From Entamoeba invadens IP1 (Eukaryota > Evosea > Mastigamoebida > Endamoebidae), in NCBI RefSeq assembly GCF_000330505.1, contig NW_004443550.1:173093-194860 (forward strand): DNA of 21,768 nucleotides, given 5' to 3'. How positions within the stretch are numbered: position 1 is the stretch's first letter; every line of letters begins with the position of its first letter. A program made the position numbers and the translations under genes. Positions 1 to 9,461 of this stretch are shown here, in pieces. The notes under the pieces are model-generated. The model had not been told where the DNA came from. It saw only the letters and a list, made by a program, of their open reading frames with translations, and did no database searches.

Positions 1-13
1 AACAATTTGATAA

Positions 14-532
14 AAATTATTGAATTTTCTGGAATCACAATTCTATAAAACCTAATGTCCCGTCTATTTGCGTATTTTTAAAAATGGCTTTACCAAAAAT
101 GATTTTTTGCCGCAAAAAACAGCCTCTTCAGTTTTTTATGAAAAGCAATTTTTTTCCGAAACACGACTAAAACAAAAAATTTATTAAGGCAAAAATTACC
201 AATTATATTGTCTGACCTATTCTACAAACTTTTCAAAAATGATAATTAATGAGAAAAAAATTTTACTAGTAAAAATTATAATATCAGATATTAACAACGG
301 ATAGTTTAAACCTTTGAATTTATATTATAATAAAACAATTAAATATAGTTTAAAACATTTTAAACTTAATGACAAAAACAACCACATGTTTATTCTATAC
401 GAACATACAAACATACAACACAAAATTGTTTTATTAATCATAAACATATTTTTAAAAAACGAATATATAGACCCGACTGATTTATTATTAGAAAACAAAC
501 AAAACTTTTGTTCGAAAGATTATTATATATAA
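14..532 (+). pseudogene. Decayed protein-coding frame with in-frame stops
   Basis: One reading frame runs for 173 codons with only three internal stops (TAA 53-55, TAA 185-187, TAG 302-304) before the final TAA at 530-532, and needs no frameshift. At this base composition I would expect about fifteen stops. The translated segments look protein-like, for example FLPQKTASSVFYEKQFF near 105-155 and YIDPTDLLLENKQNFCSK near 468-522. I do not recognise the family. No convincing start codon is visible, and the two codons before 14 are stops, so the 5' part may be lost or lie in another frame. It may equally be a chance low-stop frame, because many frames were scanned. No promoter was identified. Confidence 0.4.
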
Positions 533-583
533 TAAAATATTTGTTTTTGTGAAACAATAATAATAAAACACAAATGTATTAAT

Positions 584-790
584 TTATTTAGATAATCGGA
601 TATAGCTCTCTTTAAATCCTTTGCTAGAAAGGTTAATAACTTGCATTCGAACACCAACAGAATGATACAAGTGATATACCAAATTTGTAATTTTTGTTAA
701 ACTAGCTAAAAGACGGTAAATACGTCGATATATTCTTTGGCTAAGACAATTATGGCAATGAATAAGACACAGCAGAGTTAATAAAACAAA
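584..790 (-). pseudogene. Possible gene remnant, 68-codon open frame
   Basis: An uninterrupted frame of 68 codons lies between a TGA (791-793) and a TAA (584-586), without a usable start near its beginning; the only ATG is about 49 codons in. Segments such as QRIYRRIYRLLASLTK and LVYHLYHSVGVRMQVINL look protein-like. Local GC is higher than in the AT-rich DNA on either side. I do not recognise a family. It could be a further piece of the remnant at 923-1141 on the same strand, or a chance open frame. Confidence 0.28.
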
Positions 791-922
791 TCAATTTGAT
801 TAAAAAATATTGGTAATTTGATTATATGGTATGGTTTCAAAAATTATAAATTTATAATAAATAAACCATTTTAATGTTATATCAATCAGAAAATAATATA
901 TTGAAATTGAAGTGTTGTTTTT

Positions 923-1141
923 TTATTCAAAAAATACCACTTGACATGTTTGCCATATTTTTCCAAGTGCCCATTCTTATTTATTATCAAACTCTATATT
1001 ACATTGGGCAGTATTCAAATCAATTTGTTTCTTCGCTAATAATACACTCTTAATATTGTGTTGGTGTTGTATGAGAACTTTAAAACCACTGATAAAAATA
1101 TTAAAAATGGGTAAATTAGGACTACGATTAAAAAGGGTGTT
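923..1141 (-). pseudogene. Possible gene remnant with one in-frame stop
   Basis: A frame of 72 codons contains a single internal stop (TAA, 977-979) and ends at TAA 923-925. It includes FNRSPNLPIFNIFISGFKVL, then QHNIKSVLLAKKQIDLNTAQ, and after the stop EWALGKIWQTCQVVFFE. Reading continues sensibly across the stop, as in a gene that acquired a nonsense change. No start codon is visible. The family is unknown to me. It lies downstream of, and on the same strand as, the larger decayed sequence at 1366-3463, so the two could derive from one or two genes. Confidence 0.38.
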
Positions 1142-1365
1142 AGTATGTTAAAAAAACATTATTAATATTTAGAATAATTATTAATAAAAACTATATATAT
1201 TACTTTTAATTTATTTAAATTACTAAAAAACAATTTAAGTAAAAAATATAAATACAATTTAAAATATCAAAGCTATTCCAATTAAAAATTTATTATACAC
1301 AAAGTTAACACTGTATAATGTAGAGTTTATTTGTAAGTCTTTTATAACACACTTACATTAAATTA

Positions 1366-3463
1366 TTAATGTTTTTTCATTTCATTGAATATATCACATT
1401 CGTTATCAAACTAAACTGTGTTTACTTGGTGGACTTTACGAGTTATGCTAATACTCCAAAATATTCGAGATATTTAATACCAACAACACCATGTTAATTA
1501 TTGTTACATTAGACTTTGTGAGTATCAGTATTTAATTTCCAAAATGTTTTCAACCATTGACATTGGCGCAACATTTTGTCTGAAATTTGTTTGTAGTTTT
1601 TTTGCACACTTGAAGAAACATTCTCGAGCTTCAAAATGATTACCTAATTCATTTTAAAAAACTCTTAAAATATTTCTAATATTTTGACTATCTGTAAGTC
1701 CATTCTATCATCAAAATGAAGTGCCATTTTAAATGGTAACATTGTTATTCAAATCTCTATGCACTCATTAATTGAAAAATGTTGTGTGTCAGACAATGGC
1801 ATTGTATCAAAATTTTCATTGATATCAATGAAATAACTCGATAACATGGAATATCCAAATGGTGTGTTGGTGCCCACAAATTTGATGACTAGCAAAACGT
1901 CAACAAGTCAAAAAAAAAAATTACAACTTTTTGTATTGTTTCAAATCATCGTGCAATTTCAGACATAATATGTACTTGACTTTACTTGACCTGACAATTG
2001 TTAACTTGTGTGGACGTTGATTTGAAGTGATGATGTTGAAGACCATGTAAAATTTTCAAATTGTGTAATACTGTTTATGTATTCTGCTTTGTACGTCTTG
2101 TGTACTACAACTTTTGAATATCATAATTCCATTGTTATAATGGAAACTTGTAGAAACTCCAAGATGGAGACTGAATTGATTACTATGTTACTTTGTTTGT
2201 AGATTTTAAATTGTATTATTTTAGCATCTTTGATCTCAGTGTCATTGTTTATCACCATCTCATTCTTCGTTTGAAAGCAAAAAGAAAATAGTATTCATTT
2301 TAATTATTTTTATACAATTGAAAAGGACTTATCATTCTGTTTCGACTATTTTCAAAATGTTCTTAATGTGGTTGTGATACCAATAACATCACGTCGAAGT
2401 TGTGGTTAATACAAAACTCTGTTTCCTCTTCTAATGATAAGACTTGTGCCATAAAACGGCAACTCGGATCAATTCAATTCCAAGTAAAAGTGATTGCTTA
2501 ACCAAAAGCCCAGAATCCTCTCTAATGTTGTCAGTGAAGAACAATGATGTTTTAAGAAGTTCATATGGATCTGAATATGTTACTTGAATTATATTTTACT
2601 CATATAGAAAAATACTCTTAGATGCTAATTGCCAATGAAAGTCAATATATATTATATATTATAACATGTTAAGCAGACGACTTTAACAAAATACTCACAA
2701 AGATTTGTAAAATAAGAACATGTTGATTGTCACTTGTAGGTGTGTGGATATCATAGAATATTCTTTTAAAATACAAAGTAAAATGAATACATAAACTACT
2801 ACAACTTCATGTATTAAATGAAACCTTCAGCCATCTTAAGGTGTTTGGGAAGGTTTGTAATTATCTCGTTAATATAAACAAGTTTACAACAACTTAAATA
2901 ACAATGTTAAGGAATTTTCCAAAAGTCTACTTTGTATTGCCAACTTTGTTATATATTAATTGGACCACTTTAAAAAACATATAAGCTCAACTTTGTTAAC
3001 AAAAATGTTTTGTTTGTTGTATTGTACTACTACTAATAATAATAATATAAGATATGTTGTTTGTTTCGTAATAAAACAAAATACTTTTTATTTTCAATAT
3101 AAGTTTTATTCTCCTTATTAATATCTCCTTGAAAGATTTATTTAAAGATTTACAATCATTCATTTGAATATACAAATTTTTAAAGTGATAGTTTGTTGAG
3201 GATAATTGTTCTGATGTCTCGGTATTTTGTTTTTTTTCAAATTTAATTTAAATAACTAACTTTAAAACTAAAATTGATTTCATTATGATTCATCAATGAA
3301 AATACATAAAGCAATTTTTGGAAACATCATTATCAATCGAGTTGCCAACGTAGTGATCCAACACAATCAATTGTACTTGATCAAACATTAACTTTTTGTT
3401 TTTTGAGCTTAAGTTGAGTATTTTCACTAACTTCTGCCATATCAAAAACACTTTGAGTTCACC
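1366..3463 (-). pseudogene. Large decayed gene, frameshifted and nonsense-ridden, about 2.1 kb
   Basis: Read on the minus strand, a chain of protein-like pieces follows one another with switches of frame. The pieces are 3293-3463 (contains FDQVQLIVLDHYVG), 2996-3179, 2884-3060, 2695-2820, 2431-2595 (contains DPYELLKTSLFFTDNIRED), 2363-2449, 2001-2264 with one TGA, 1749-1907 (contains FGYSMLSSYFIDIN), 1525-1653 (contains FEARECFFKCAKKLQ) and 1366-1440 (contains FDNECDIFNEMKKH). The last piece ends at a TAA immediately followed by TAATT (1361-1365), the Entamoeba polyadenylation motif. GC is higher than in the flanks. An ancestral protein of roughly 700 residues, rich in predicted helices, would fit, but I do not recognise the family. 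Each piece alone could be chance; the ordered chain on one strand and the end signal make a relic more likely. Confidence 0.5.
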
Positions 3464-4240
3464 TTATGTTCTTCAATGGATTTTTCAGTTTAATTTTATA
3501 TATTATTTGTACACTCATTAATCAAATATAAAACTATCTAAAGTTTTGAAACATTTACAACATAACAAGAGTCAAATTAACTTTGTTGTAGAACTTTTTA
3601 AAAGGTTAAAAATTTCCTTGCAAAAAGCAACTCCTAACTTTTTATTGGAAATATTTGATTGCTTGAATTGTCATTTTTATCAAATTATCTTATTAAATTA
3701 TATTTATAGAAAACTTGGGGTACTTGTTATGGCTGTACAAACTAAAGGTTTATTTTCTTTCACTCCTATTTCAAAATAATTTTTCATATAAAAATTATAC
3801 AATTATTATTATTAATTGTTTAATTATTATGTATAATTTATTGTTATTCAAATTATTAATTACTATAAATTAAGTATATGTAATAAATAAAAACAATAAA
3901 TGACTAAATATTAATTAAAAATTGTAATAAATATCTTTTTGTATTAATTATTTAATTATTTAATATTATATTTAAATTATTCTATCATTAATTTGTGTTT
4001 TATTTATAGAACATTAAGGAGTCCTTGTCATTGCTGTACAAAATTCAAGCTAATTTTTTCTTACTTAAAAAAATTGAATAAATTTCCACAATTACATATA
4101 TCTACTTTATTTATTAATTAAAAACTACTATTTTTTGACTTTATATCACTTAATTCTATTATATTAACTTATTATTATCTTTATTATTTGATGACGTGGT
4201 ATATACTCACCATTTTACACAATCTTACATTTAGGTAATC
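3464..4240. other. Intergenic AT-rich DNA with a weak plus-strand open frame and a diverged duplication
   Basis: No intact gene is seen. A plus-strand frame ending at TAA 3777-3779 is open for about 85 codons and includes VVELFKRLKISLQKATPNF, but it has no ATG at a sensible position, so I call it a relic at best. The tail of that frame (3701-3765, encoding GVLVMAVQ) resembles 4001-4065, which would read GVLVIAVQ with stops. Both copies begin TATTTATAGA and both contain GCTGTACAAA. They are exactly 300 bases apart at their starts. The DNA between them is featureless AT-rich sequence. Confidence 0.35.
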
Positions 4241-4305
4241 TCTGTTCCCAGGAAGTGGGTGGGGGAGGGGGGCCGGCTTTAGGAGCCTCCACGTATACTT
4301 TGCGA
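4241..4305. other. GC-rich island with clustered G-runs
   Basis: A sharp GC-rich patch interrupts otherwise AT-rich DNA. It holds G-runs of three, five and six at 4257-4259, 4261-4265 and 4267-4272, each separated by a single base, and then a hairpin-capable GGCT-TTAGG-AGCC at 4275-4287 (an alternative pairing joins GGAGG 4264-4268 with CCTCC 4286-4290). No tRNA-like folding or B-box motif was found and no open frame spans it. It may be part of an unrecognised repeat, a small structured RNA, or foreign or assembly-derived sequence. Confidence 0.45.
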
Positions 4306-4314
4306 TAAATTGAA

Positions 4315-4335
4315 GAAATTGATTAAATCAATTTC
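4315..4335. repeat. Short perfect inverted repeat
   Basis: GAAATTGAT and ATCAATTTC flank a three-base TAA loop. It lies between the GC-rich island and the 3' end of the minus-strand LRR gene, about 85 bases beyond that gene's stop. It is too far away for a conventional role in end formation, and AT-rich palindromes are common here. Confidence 0.4.
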
Positions 4336-4412
4336 GTTAAGTTATTTAATTGATTTATTCAATTATTTTTAATTTTTTAATAAAAATAAATATAAAAAAT
4401 GAAATATCATTA

Positions 4413-4417
4413 AATTA
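4413..4417 (-). terminator. TAATT polyadenylation motif of the LRR gene
   Basis: TAATT on the minus strand begins three bases after the TGA stop (4420-4422). In Entamoeba, TA(A/T)TT shortly after the stop is the usual polyadenylation signal. Confidence 0.5.
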
Positions 4418-4419
4418 TC

Positions 4420-5376
4420 TCATTCGCTTCGATGAACTAATGTGTTTGATGGGAAAGAATCTTTACCAATATATTTGACACTTGATGGTATTGTAACACT
4501 GCTTAAACTACTGCATCTATAAAAACATCTATAACCAATTGATGTCACACTTGATGGTATTGTAACACTACTCAAACTACTGCATCCACTGAAACACCAA
4601 TCATTAATTAATCTCACACTTGATGGTATTGTAATAACAATCAAACTACTGCATTCATAAAAACAATAACCACCAATTGATCTTATACTTGATGGTATTG
4701 TAATACTGCTTAAACTACTGCATTTACAGAAACAACTACCACCAATTGATCTCACACTTGATGGTATTGTAATACTCCTCAGACTACTGCATCCACTGAA
4801 ACAACAATAACCAATTGATGTGACACTTGATGGTATTGTAACACTACCCAAATTACTGCATCCACTGAAACAACCTTCACCAATTGAACTAACACTCGAT
4901 GGTATTGTAACACTTGTCAAACTACCGCAAAAACTGAAACATTTATCACCAATAGATGTCACACTTGATGGTATGTTGTTACCAAATTTCTTTCTATCAA
5001 TTTGAGTGTAAGTGACATTTTTAAACTCAATGTTTCGATTTTTGTTTCTGTCAACAATTACAAAGTTAACACTGAACCACACGATGATTCGATAGAACTT
5101 ATTCTTTAAAACATTTTTATTTTCCATATCTCCATTTTCTCTTCTGTTGATCATAAATTCATTGCCAAAGTTCTCATCCTTTTTATTCCACAAGTGAAGT
5201 GTCTCGATGTTTGGAAAGTATCCAAGTGTTTTGGAATTTAACGGAATCGGGTTGAAGTGGAACTTCTCCATATTACCACCAAACTTCTTGCATACCAACT
5301 CCAAGTTAATAAAGTTTCCAAAGTCGTCGAAGTACTTCGAGACTATCATGATGTGATAACCAGAAAGTCCACGCAT
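4420..5376 (-). CDS. BspA-type leucine-rich-repeat protein with F-box-like N-terminus
   Basis: The protein has 318 residues. Residues 1-130 are non-repetitive: an F-box-like start (GYHIMIVSKYF, then FINLELVCKKF at about 21-32), followed by a region that includes HFNPIPLNSKTLGYFPNIET (about 40-59) and ends near RKKFGNN at 128-134. From 135 to 308 come seven full 23-residue repeats and a partial eighth of the form IPSSVxSIGxxCFxxCSSLxSVT, the BspA or LRR_5 type, then a ten-residue tail. No signal peptide or membrane segment is seen, so it is probably intracellular. In Entamoeba this architecture forms a large family usually annotated as LRR-containing protein, whose function is not settled; adaptor or protein-binding roles are inferred from the fold. 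The first ATG of the frame is used, with an AT-rich TATA-like element about 31-39 nt upstream. The repeats are nearly identical, which suggests recent expansion or gene conversion. It appears intact. Confidence 0.93.
   Translation of the reverse strand: MRGLSGYHIMIVSKYFDDFGNFINLELVCKKFGGNMEKFHFNPIPLNSKTLGYFPNIETLHLWNKKDENFGNEFMINRRENGDMENKNVLKNKFYRIIVWFSVNFVIVDRNKNRNIEFKNVTYTQIDRKKFGNNIPSSVTSIGDKCFSFCGSLTSVTIPSSVSSIGEGCFSGCSNLGSVTIPSSVTSIGYCCFSGCSSLRSITIPSSVRSIGGSCFCKCSSLSSITIPSSIRSIGGYCFYECSSLIVITIPSSVRLINDWCFSGCSSLSSVTIPSSVTSIGYRCFYRCSSLSSVTIPSSVKYIGKDSFPSNTLVHRSE
4453..4974 (-). repeat. 69-bp tandem repeat encoding LRR units
   Basis: Seven complete units and part of an eighth, 69 bp each, encode the 23-residue LRRs. 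On the plus strand the unit is recognisable by CTTGATGGTATTGTAA, which recurs almost unchanged. Differences concentrate in the two to three codons before and after the CF pair. The opposite strand stays open in places only because of this repetition. Confidence 0.9.
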
Positions 5377-5405
5377 TTTGATATTCTCAGTTTTTTAGTC
5401 TTTCA

Positions 5406-5416
5406 ATATTTAAAAA
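5406..5416 (-). promoter_or_regulatory. TATA-like element of the LRR gene
   Basis: On the minus strand TTTTTAAATAT lies about 31-41 nt before the ATG at 5376. It resembles the Entamoeba core element GTATTTAAA(G/C), and such genes have very short leaders. The match is imperfect. Confidence 0.35.
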
Positions 5417-5476
5417 TTCTTTTTGTAAACATTTTTAAGGAATTATTGAATTATAGTCATTCAACATAACTAACTA

Positions 5477-6546
5477 TTAAGGAAATATCGTAAAATATAC
5501 TATTATTAAACAAAAAAAATTAATAAATTTTATATAATACATTATTTAAAGATTTAAAATTGTTTAGAAAATATAAAAAACAATTCACACTGAATGTTAT
5601 TAATTGTGTTTGTTTTAAAACAATTCAATATAACTTTTGTTCTTAACCAAAATATTATTAAAATGACAATTAATAAATTATTAAAATTCAATCAAAACCA
5701 GACCAAATATTTTTTATTTTAAAGACCTGTGAAATACATTCACGAGTCTACATTAGATTTTTAAAATAATAACAAGAAATATACAATTTGTACGTTAAAT
5801 TTTAACTTTGTCACAAAAACAAAAATTGTACTTTTTGACAATTAAAATCCATAACCAATTTCATCAATTACCCATGAAAATGGTTGATTGGAATTAAAAA
5901 AAAATGATGAATTTATACTTTTTTCAAAACTGTTGTGTTAACTTGTTTTGTAATATAATAACTAAAATATATAAAGTTGATATTTCTCACAATAATTAAA
6001 ATATTTGAATAATAAACTTTTGATTGAAAGTTTTGTTAATAGAAATGAGTTGTAAACTTGTAGGACATAGATCACTCTTCGGACAATGGTTTGAAGAATG
6101 ATAAATAAAAATTTTTACCATCATGCCAACCGTATGAATATGATATTAGATTACTATTTACTAAAAAGAACTCAACATAAATTTAGAACCAATATAAATA
6201 ATATAATCTGGTTTACTTATCTATTTATTTTTAACTTTATTTAGAATAAAAAATAGAAAAATTGAAGTTTCAAGACAAATTTAAAACAAAATACAACAGT
6301 TATTACTAACTCTCATACATATAACACAAACGATGAACACTCAAACTGTATAACTTAATGATGATATTAATAAACTTCAATACTCTAAAAACCCTCAATG
6401 TTTTTAAACAAATTATTAAATAACAATCAAATAATAGTTACACAAACCAAATTCGTCAGTCCCTTGTGATTTGTTACTTGACAATTAATTACATTGAAAT
6501 TGATAAATAAATAATACATGTAAAAACTTGAAAATATTAATAACTC
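5477..6546. other. AT-rich intergenic region with faint minus-strand coding traces
   Basis: No intact gene is seen. Minus-strand pieces such as NSNQPFSWVIDEIGYGF (about 5840-5900), a 48-codon open stretch at about 6000-6150 containing SSNHCPKSDLCPTSLQLI, and KSQGTDEFGLCNYYLIVI (about 6420-6480) look protein-like. They lie in different frames with stops between them. They may be the 3' part of the decayed gene that begins upstream at about 7070. Low confidence, since frames of this length occur by chance in such DNA. Confidence 0.25.
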
Positions 6547-7070
6547 TCAAATATTTCTCTCGAAAAAAAAACAACTTCTTTGCTTTTTTTTATTGCTTTT
6601 TATTATATTTTGACATGTAGCCACTTCAATCAAAAATTGGTTATCACAAACTACTTGACACGCATCAACAAAACACAGAAAATAACTCTTTTAAAATATC
6701 AATTGAATTTGTTGTAATAAATTAAGCTTTTGAATCTGTAACTTTAGCTCCAAGTCATTGACTTTCTTAACTCATGTTTTATTGTTCTTTTATTCCCGAG
6801 TTTTTTTTCTGTAAATCAACCTTTTGAGCGGTCAACAAGTTAACAAACTTCTCAACTTGTTCCTTATATTACCAAATACTATTTCATTTACAATCACTTT
6901 TTGGAGTTTATCTGCACGTTTTTTTGTCTGATTGTTCTTTTTGTTAATTGAAGATTATAATTTCAGAATTAAAATATAGCGAGATACAGATTTTTAGTTT
7001 GTTGAACTATTCGTATAGTTTTCTGTTTTTAACTCATTAATCTTTTGTGTATTTTATATCTAGTAGTATA
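6547..7070 (-). pseudogene. Decayed coiled-coil gene remnant
   Basis: On the minus strand, successive segments in changing frames carry heptad-like, Lys/Gln/Leu-rich sequence: QKINELKTEN (about 7010-7050), NKKNNQTKKRADKLQKVIV (about 6890-6950), EQVEKFVNLLTAQKVDLQKK (about 6800-6865) and VNDLELKLQIQKLNLLQQIQ (about 6700-6763). They are followed by an open frame to TGA 6547-6549 containing FLCFVDACQVVCDNQFLIEV. Consistent coiled-coil character across several frameshifts is hard to obtain by chance, so I read this as a gene that has lost its frame. In Entamoeba an N-terminal coiled coil often precedes another domain, but I cannot identify that domain here. Confidence 0.45.
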
Positions 7071-8341
7071 TAAATTACGTTACATTAGGGGGCACCCATT
7101 TTATCTATATTTTATCATAATTTAATTAAATCGCGAGTGACAGAGTTTCCAAAACCTGAAGGGGTGAAGCCCCAACTTGGAGATCTGAATTTTTCCCAAA
7201 ATTCGGAATTAAAGAGTTCCAAAATTTAAAATATGATTTTTAATTTTTCATTTTTTTTTTAATTTTCCCTAAAATGAGCACCACACAAGAATACAGATTA
7301 AATAATTTTTACTCCAATTTTTTTATATTCAATTATAATTTTGTGTTATAATATATTTGTTTCATATACAGTTTTGTGTTATTTAATACAGATTAAAAAA
7401 ACATTCGCAAAATGAAAATTTTATTTTGATTTTGTAAAAGGGGTGGAAAAAACCGCTTCAGGAAAAAAACCACTTTTGATAATTTTTGGTGAATAATGGT
7501 AAAATGTTTTCCAAATGTTATTTTATTTTATTTTTTTTATTTAAACAAAAAGAAAAAAACATCATTTTCATTTTGCCAAAGCATTTTTTCGAAGTGTTTA
7601 GAAGAAGGCTGTTAAAGTCTATTTATATTACGGTGAAAAGCTGAGTTATTACAGAATTTATTTGAAAGAAAACGGGAAACAGCTTACAATCGCAAGACAT
7701 ATAACCAAATATACATAAATTTTTAATTAATTTTTATTATAATATATTAGTGTAGTAAACGCAGTGTTTGTAAGTCTTATATCGTTTGAATTAACAAACC
7801 AAATTATCATCTTTGCAGAATGTATCATCATTTTTCTTATTTTCAGAGTAATTTAAATCAAGTCTTTTTGTTATTGTTGTTTTTGTGCTTTATTTTGTCT
7901 TCATAAACACATGAGTTCAAGTCTAAGTCGTCACTGTCGTGGTTTTGATGATGTTAAACATAATAAACAAACTGTTTGACCTTGCAATGAACGAGATAAT
8001 TTGATATTGTCACTTTTGGAGATCTCCTTATAAACCCTTATAATTGGTAAAAAAAAGAACTTACATTTTTTTTCTAGATTATGTTTGCAATAAAACAATA
8101 CCAACTATGTAAATTTTGATTATTAGTAAAGTTGGCGCATGATATAATTATTTTGCTTGGATATTGTCAAATGAAAAATAATTTTGTTTTTAAATGTTTA
8201 ATCTATTGTTAATACATGGATTTTATTATAATTAATGACATTGCGAAAGATAAAAATGGAATTGTATTAAATAATATATTAACTATTCATTATTATTTTT
8301 TAACCATTTCTAAATTTAAAATCGTATTTTTGAAAAATTAG
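7071..8341. other. AT-rich region with a small GC-richer patch; no intact gene
   Basis: Between 7085 and 7215 the DNA is less AT-rich. It carries a GGGG-TGAAG-CCCC hairpin at 7161-7173 and a near-duplicated phrase (GAGTTTCCAAAA near 7144 and GAGTTCCAAAA near 7216), as in a small dispersed repeat. At 7602-7718 a plus-strand frame is open for 38 codons after a TAG and contains GEKLSYYRIYLKENGKQLT; it may be a gene scrap or chance. Beyond that I see only A/T runs. Confidence 0.3.
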
Positions 8342-8343
8342 TA

Positions 8344-8381
8344 CAAATAGATGAAAAACCAGGGACCAGACTAATTTTAGC
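8344..8381 (+). repeat. Left terminal inverted repeat of the outer element
   Basis: It begins CAAATAGATGAAAAACCAGG and pairs with the right end at 10092-10129, with four mismatches in 38. TA precedes it. Confidence 0.75.
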
Positions 8382-8428
8382 TATTGAATATTAAGCGGAT
8401 TTTATACAACAAAACGGGAAAATATATA

Positions 8429-8435
8429 AATGAAT
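8429..8435 (+). repeat. Left 7-bp target-site duplication of the inner element
   Basis: AATGAAT immediately before CAGGGTCGGCCAA, repeated exactly at 9455-9461 immediately after the right end. Confidence 0.6.
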
Positions 8436-8724
8436 CAGGGTCGGCCAAACGATCATGTTATTGAAAAAAAAACTTAAAAAACATTAAAATGGTAAATAAC
8501 ATTATCATTTTTGAAAAACAAAGAATAAATGACAAAACACAATTATTTATACCATATGATAAAATAAAAAAAAATATAAAACAATAATTTATATAAAACA
8601 AGATGTTGTTTTTAATTTTCTTCAAAATACAACAACATTAATATATCTTTGTGTTAATATAATTGTACATTAAAACTATTCAATTGTATATTTTACATGT
8701 AAATGAAACAAATATAAAACTGCA

Positions 8725-8775
<51 letters not shown>

Positions 8776-9454
8776 GTTTTTAATTCAACAAGTAATTATT
8801 ATGTTAATGGATTATTATCATATTTTGAATAATCGTTTTCATTTATAAGATAACCAAAAGATAAGTTTTACTGTTTTTTCAAAGTAATATGGTTTATTTT
8901 ATTCAAAAAATACATTGTTTGTTTTGTATAATTGCAAATGTTAATAAAAATACAAAATAATACAATTTGATTGATTCATTGACACTTTATTTTAAAAGGG
9001 ACATAAATGAACAATTCAATTTTTTTTAGTAATTTATATTCATGTACGTTTTGAAAAATTATAAATCAATTGTAAAAAAAATAAATTTTATGTCAAAATC
9101 ACTCAAATTATTTATAATAATTTTTGTTATTTGGAATTATCTTCTGTCTCTCTAAGTATTATAATCGGTGAATATTGTTATTTAATTCAAATAACTTTGT
9201 AGCTGAATATTTCACATGTTTTAAACTTTTCAATCATTGTTCTTAAAAACTAAATTTTTACACAATATAATGATAATTTAATCAAGTTAAAATTTGTTTA
9301 AATCGTTAAAAATAGTTTAAACAATTTTTAAAAACATTTTTACACAAAAAACTTTTTGAATTATTTGTTGAAAATATGCTAAAACTTAAAATGAACTGAC
9401 ACGTTTTAGAGATTGCCACGAAGTTGTTTAAAAACTGGATCTTGGCCGACCCTG
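8436..9454. mobile_element. Inner transposon with CAGGGTCGGCCAA ends (hAT-like), nested
   Basis: The left end CAGGGTCGGCCAAACGATC (8436-8454) and the right end GATCTTGGCCGACCCTG (9438-9454) are inverted copies: thirteen identical outer bases, a two-base gap, then GATC again. A perfect 7-bp direct repeat AATGAAT flanks it (8429-8435, 9455-9461). Ends of the type CAGGG plus a 7-8 bp duplication recall hAT elements, though hAT usually gives 8 bp, so the superfamily is tentative. The 1019 bp interior is AT-rich, includes a long AT microsatellite, and shows no transposase, so it is non-autonomous. Because it lies inside the 8344-10129 element, it inserted later. Confidence 0.65.
8728..8773. repeat. 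(AT)n microsatellite, about 23 units
   Basis: An uninterrupted AT dinucleotide run of about 46 bases inside the inner transposon. Its length is likely to vary between isolates or assemblies. Confidence 0.95.
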
Positions 9455-9461
9455 AATGAAT
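9455..9461 (+). repeat. Right 7-bp target-site duplication of the inner element
   Basis: AATGAAT, identical to 8429-8435 at the other end of the inner element. Confidence 0.6.

Noticed and set aside
4241..4305. tRNA or 5S rRNA gene in the GC-rich island
   Set aside because: No cloverleaf, no B-box-like GGTTCGAATCC, and no recognisable 5S internal control sequence.
4820..5005. Open frame on the plus strand across the LRR gene
   Set aside because: Antisense shadow of the 69-bp repeats of the minus-strand LRR gene; its repeats simply mirror the LRR period.
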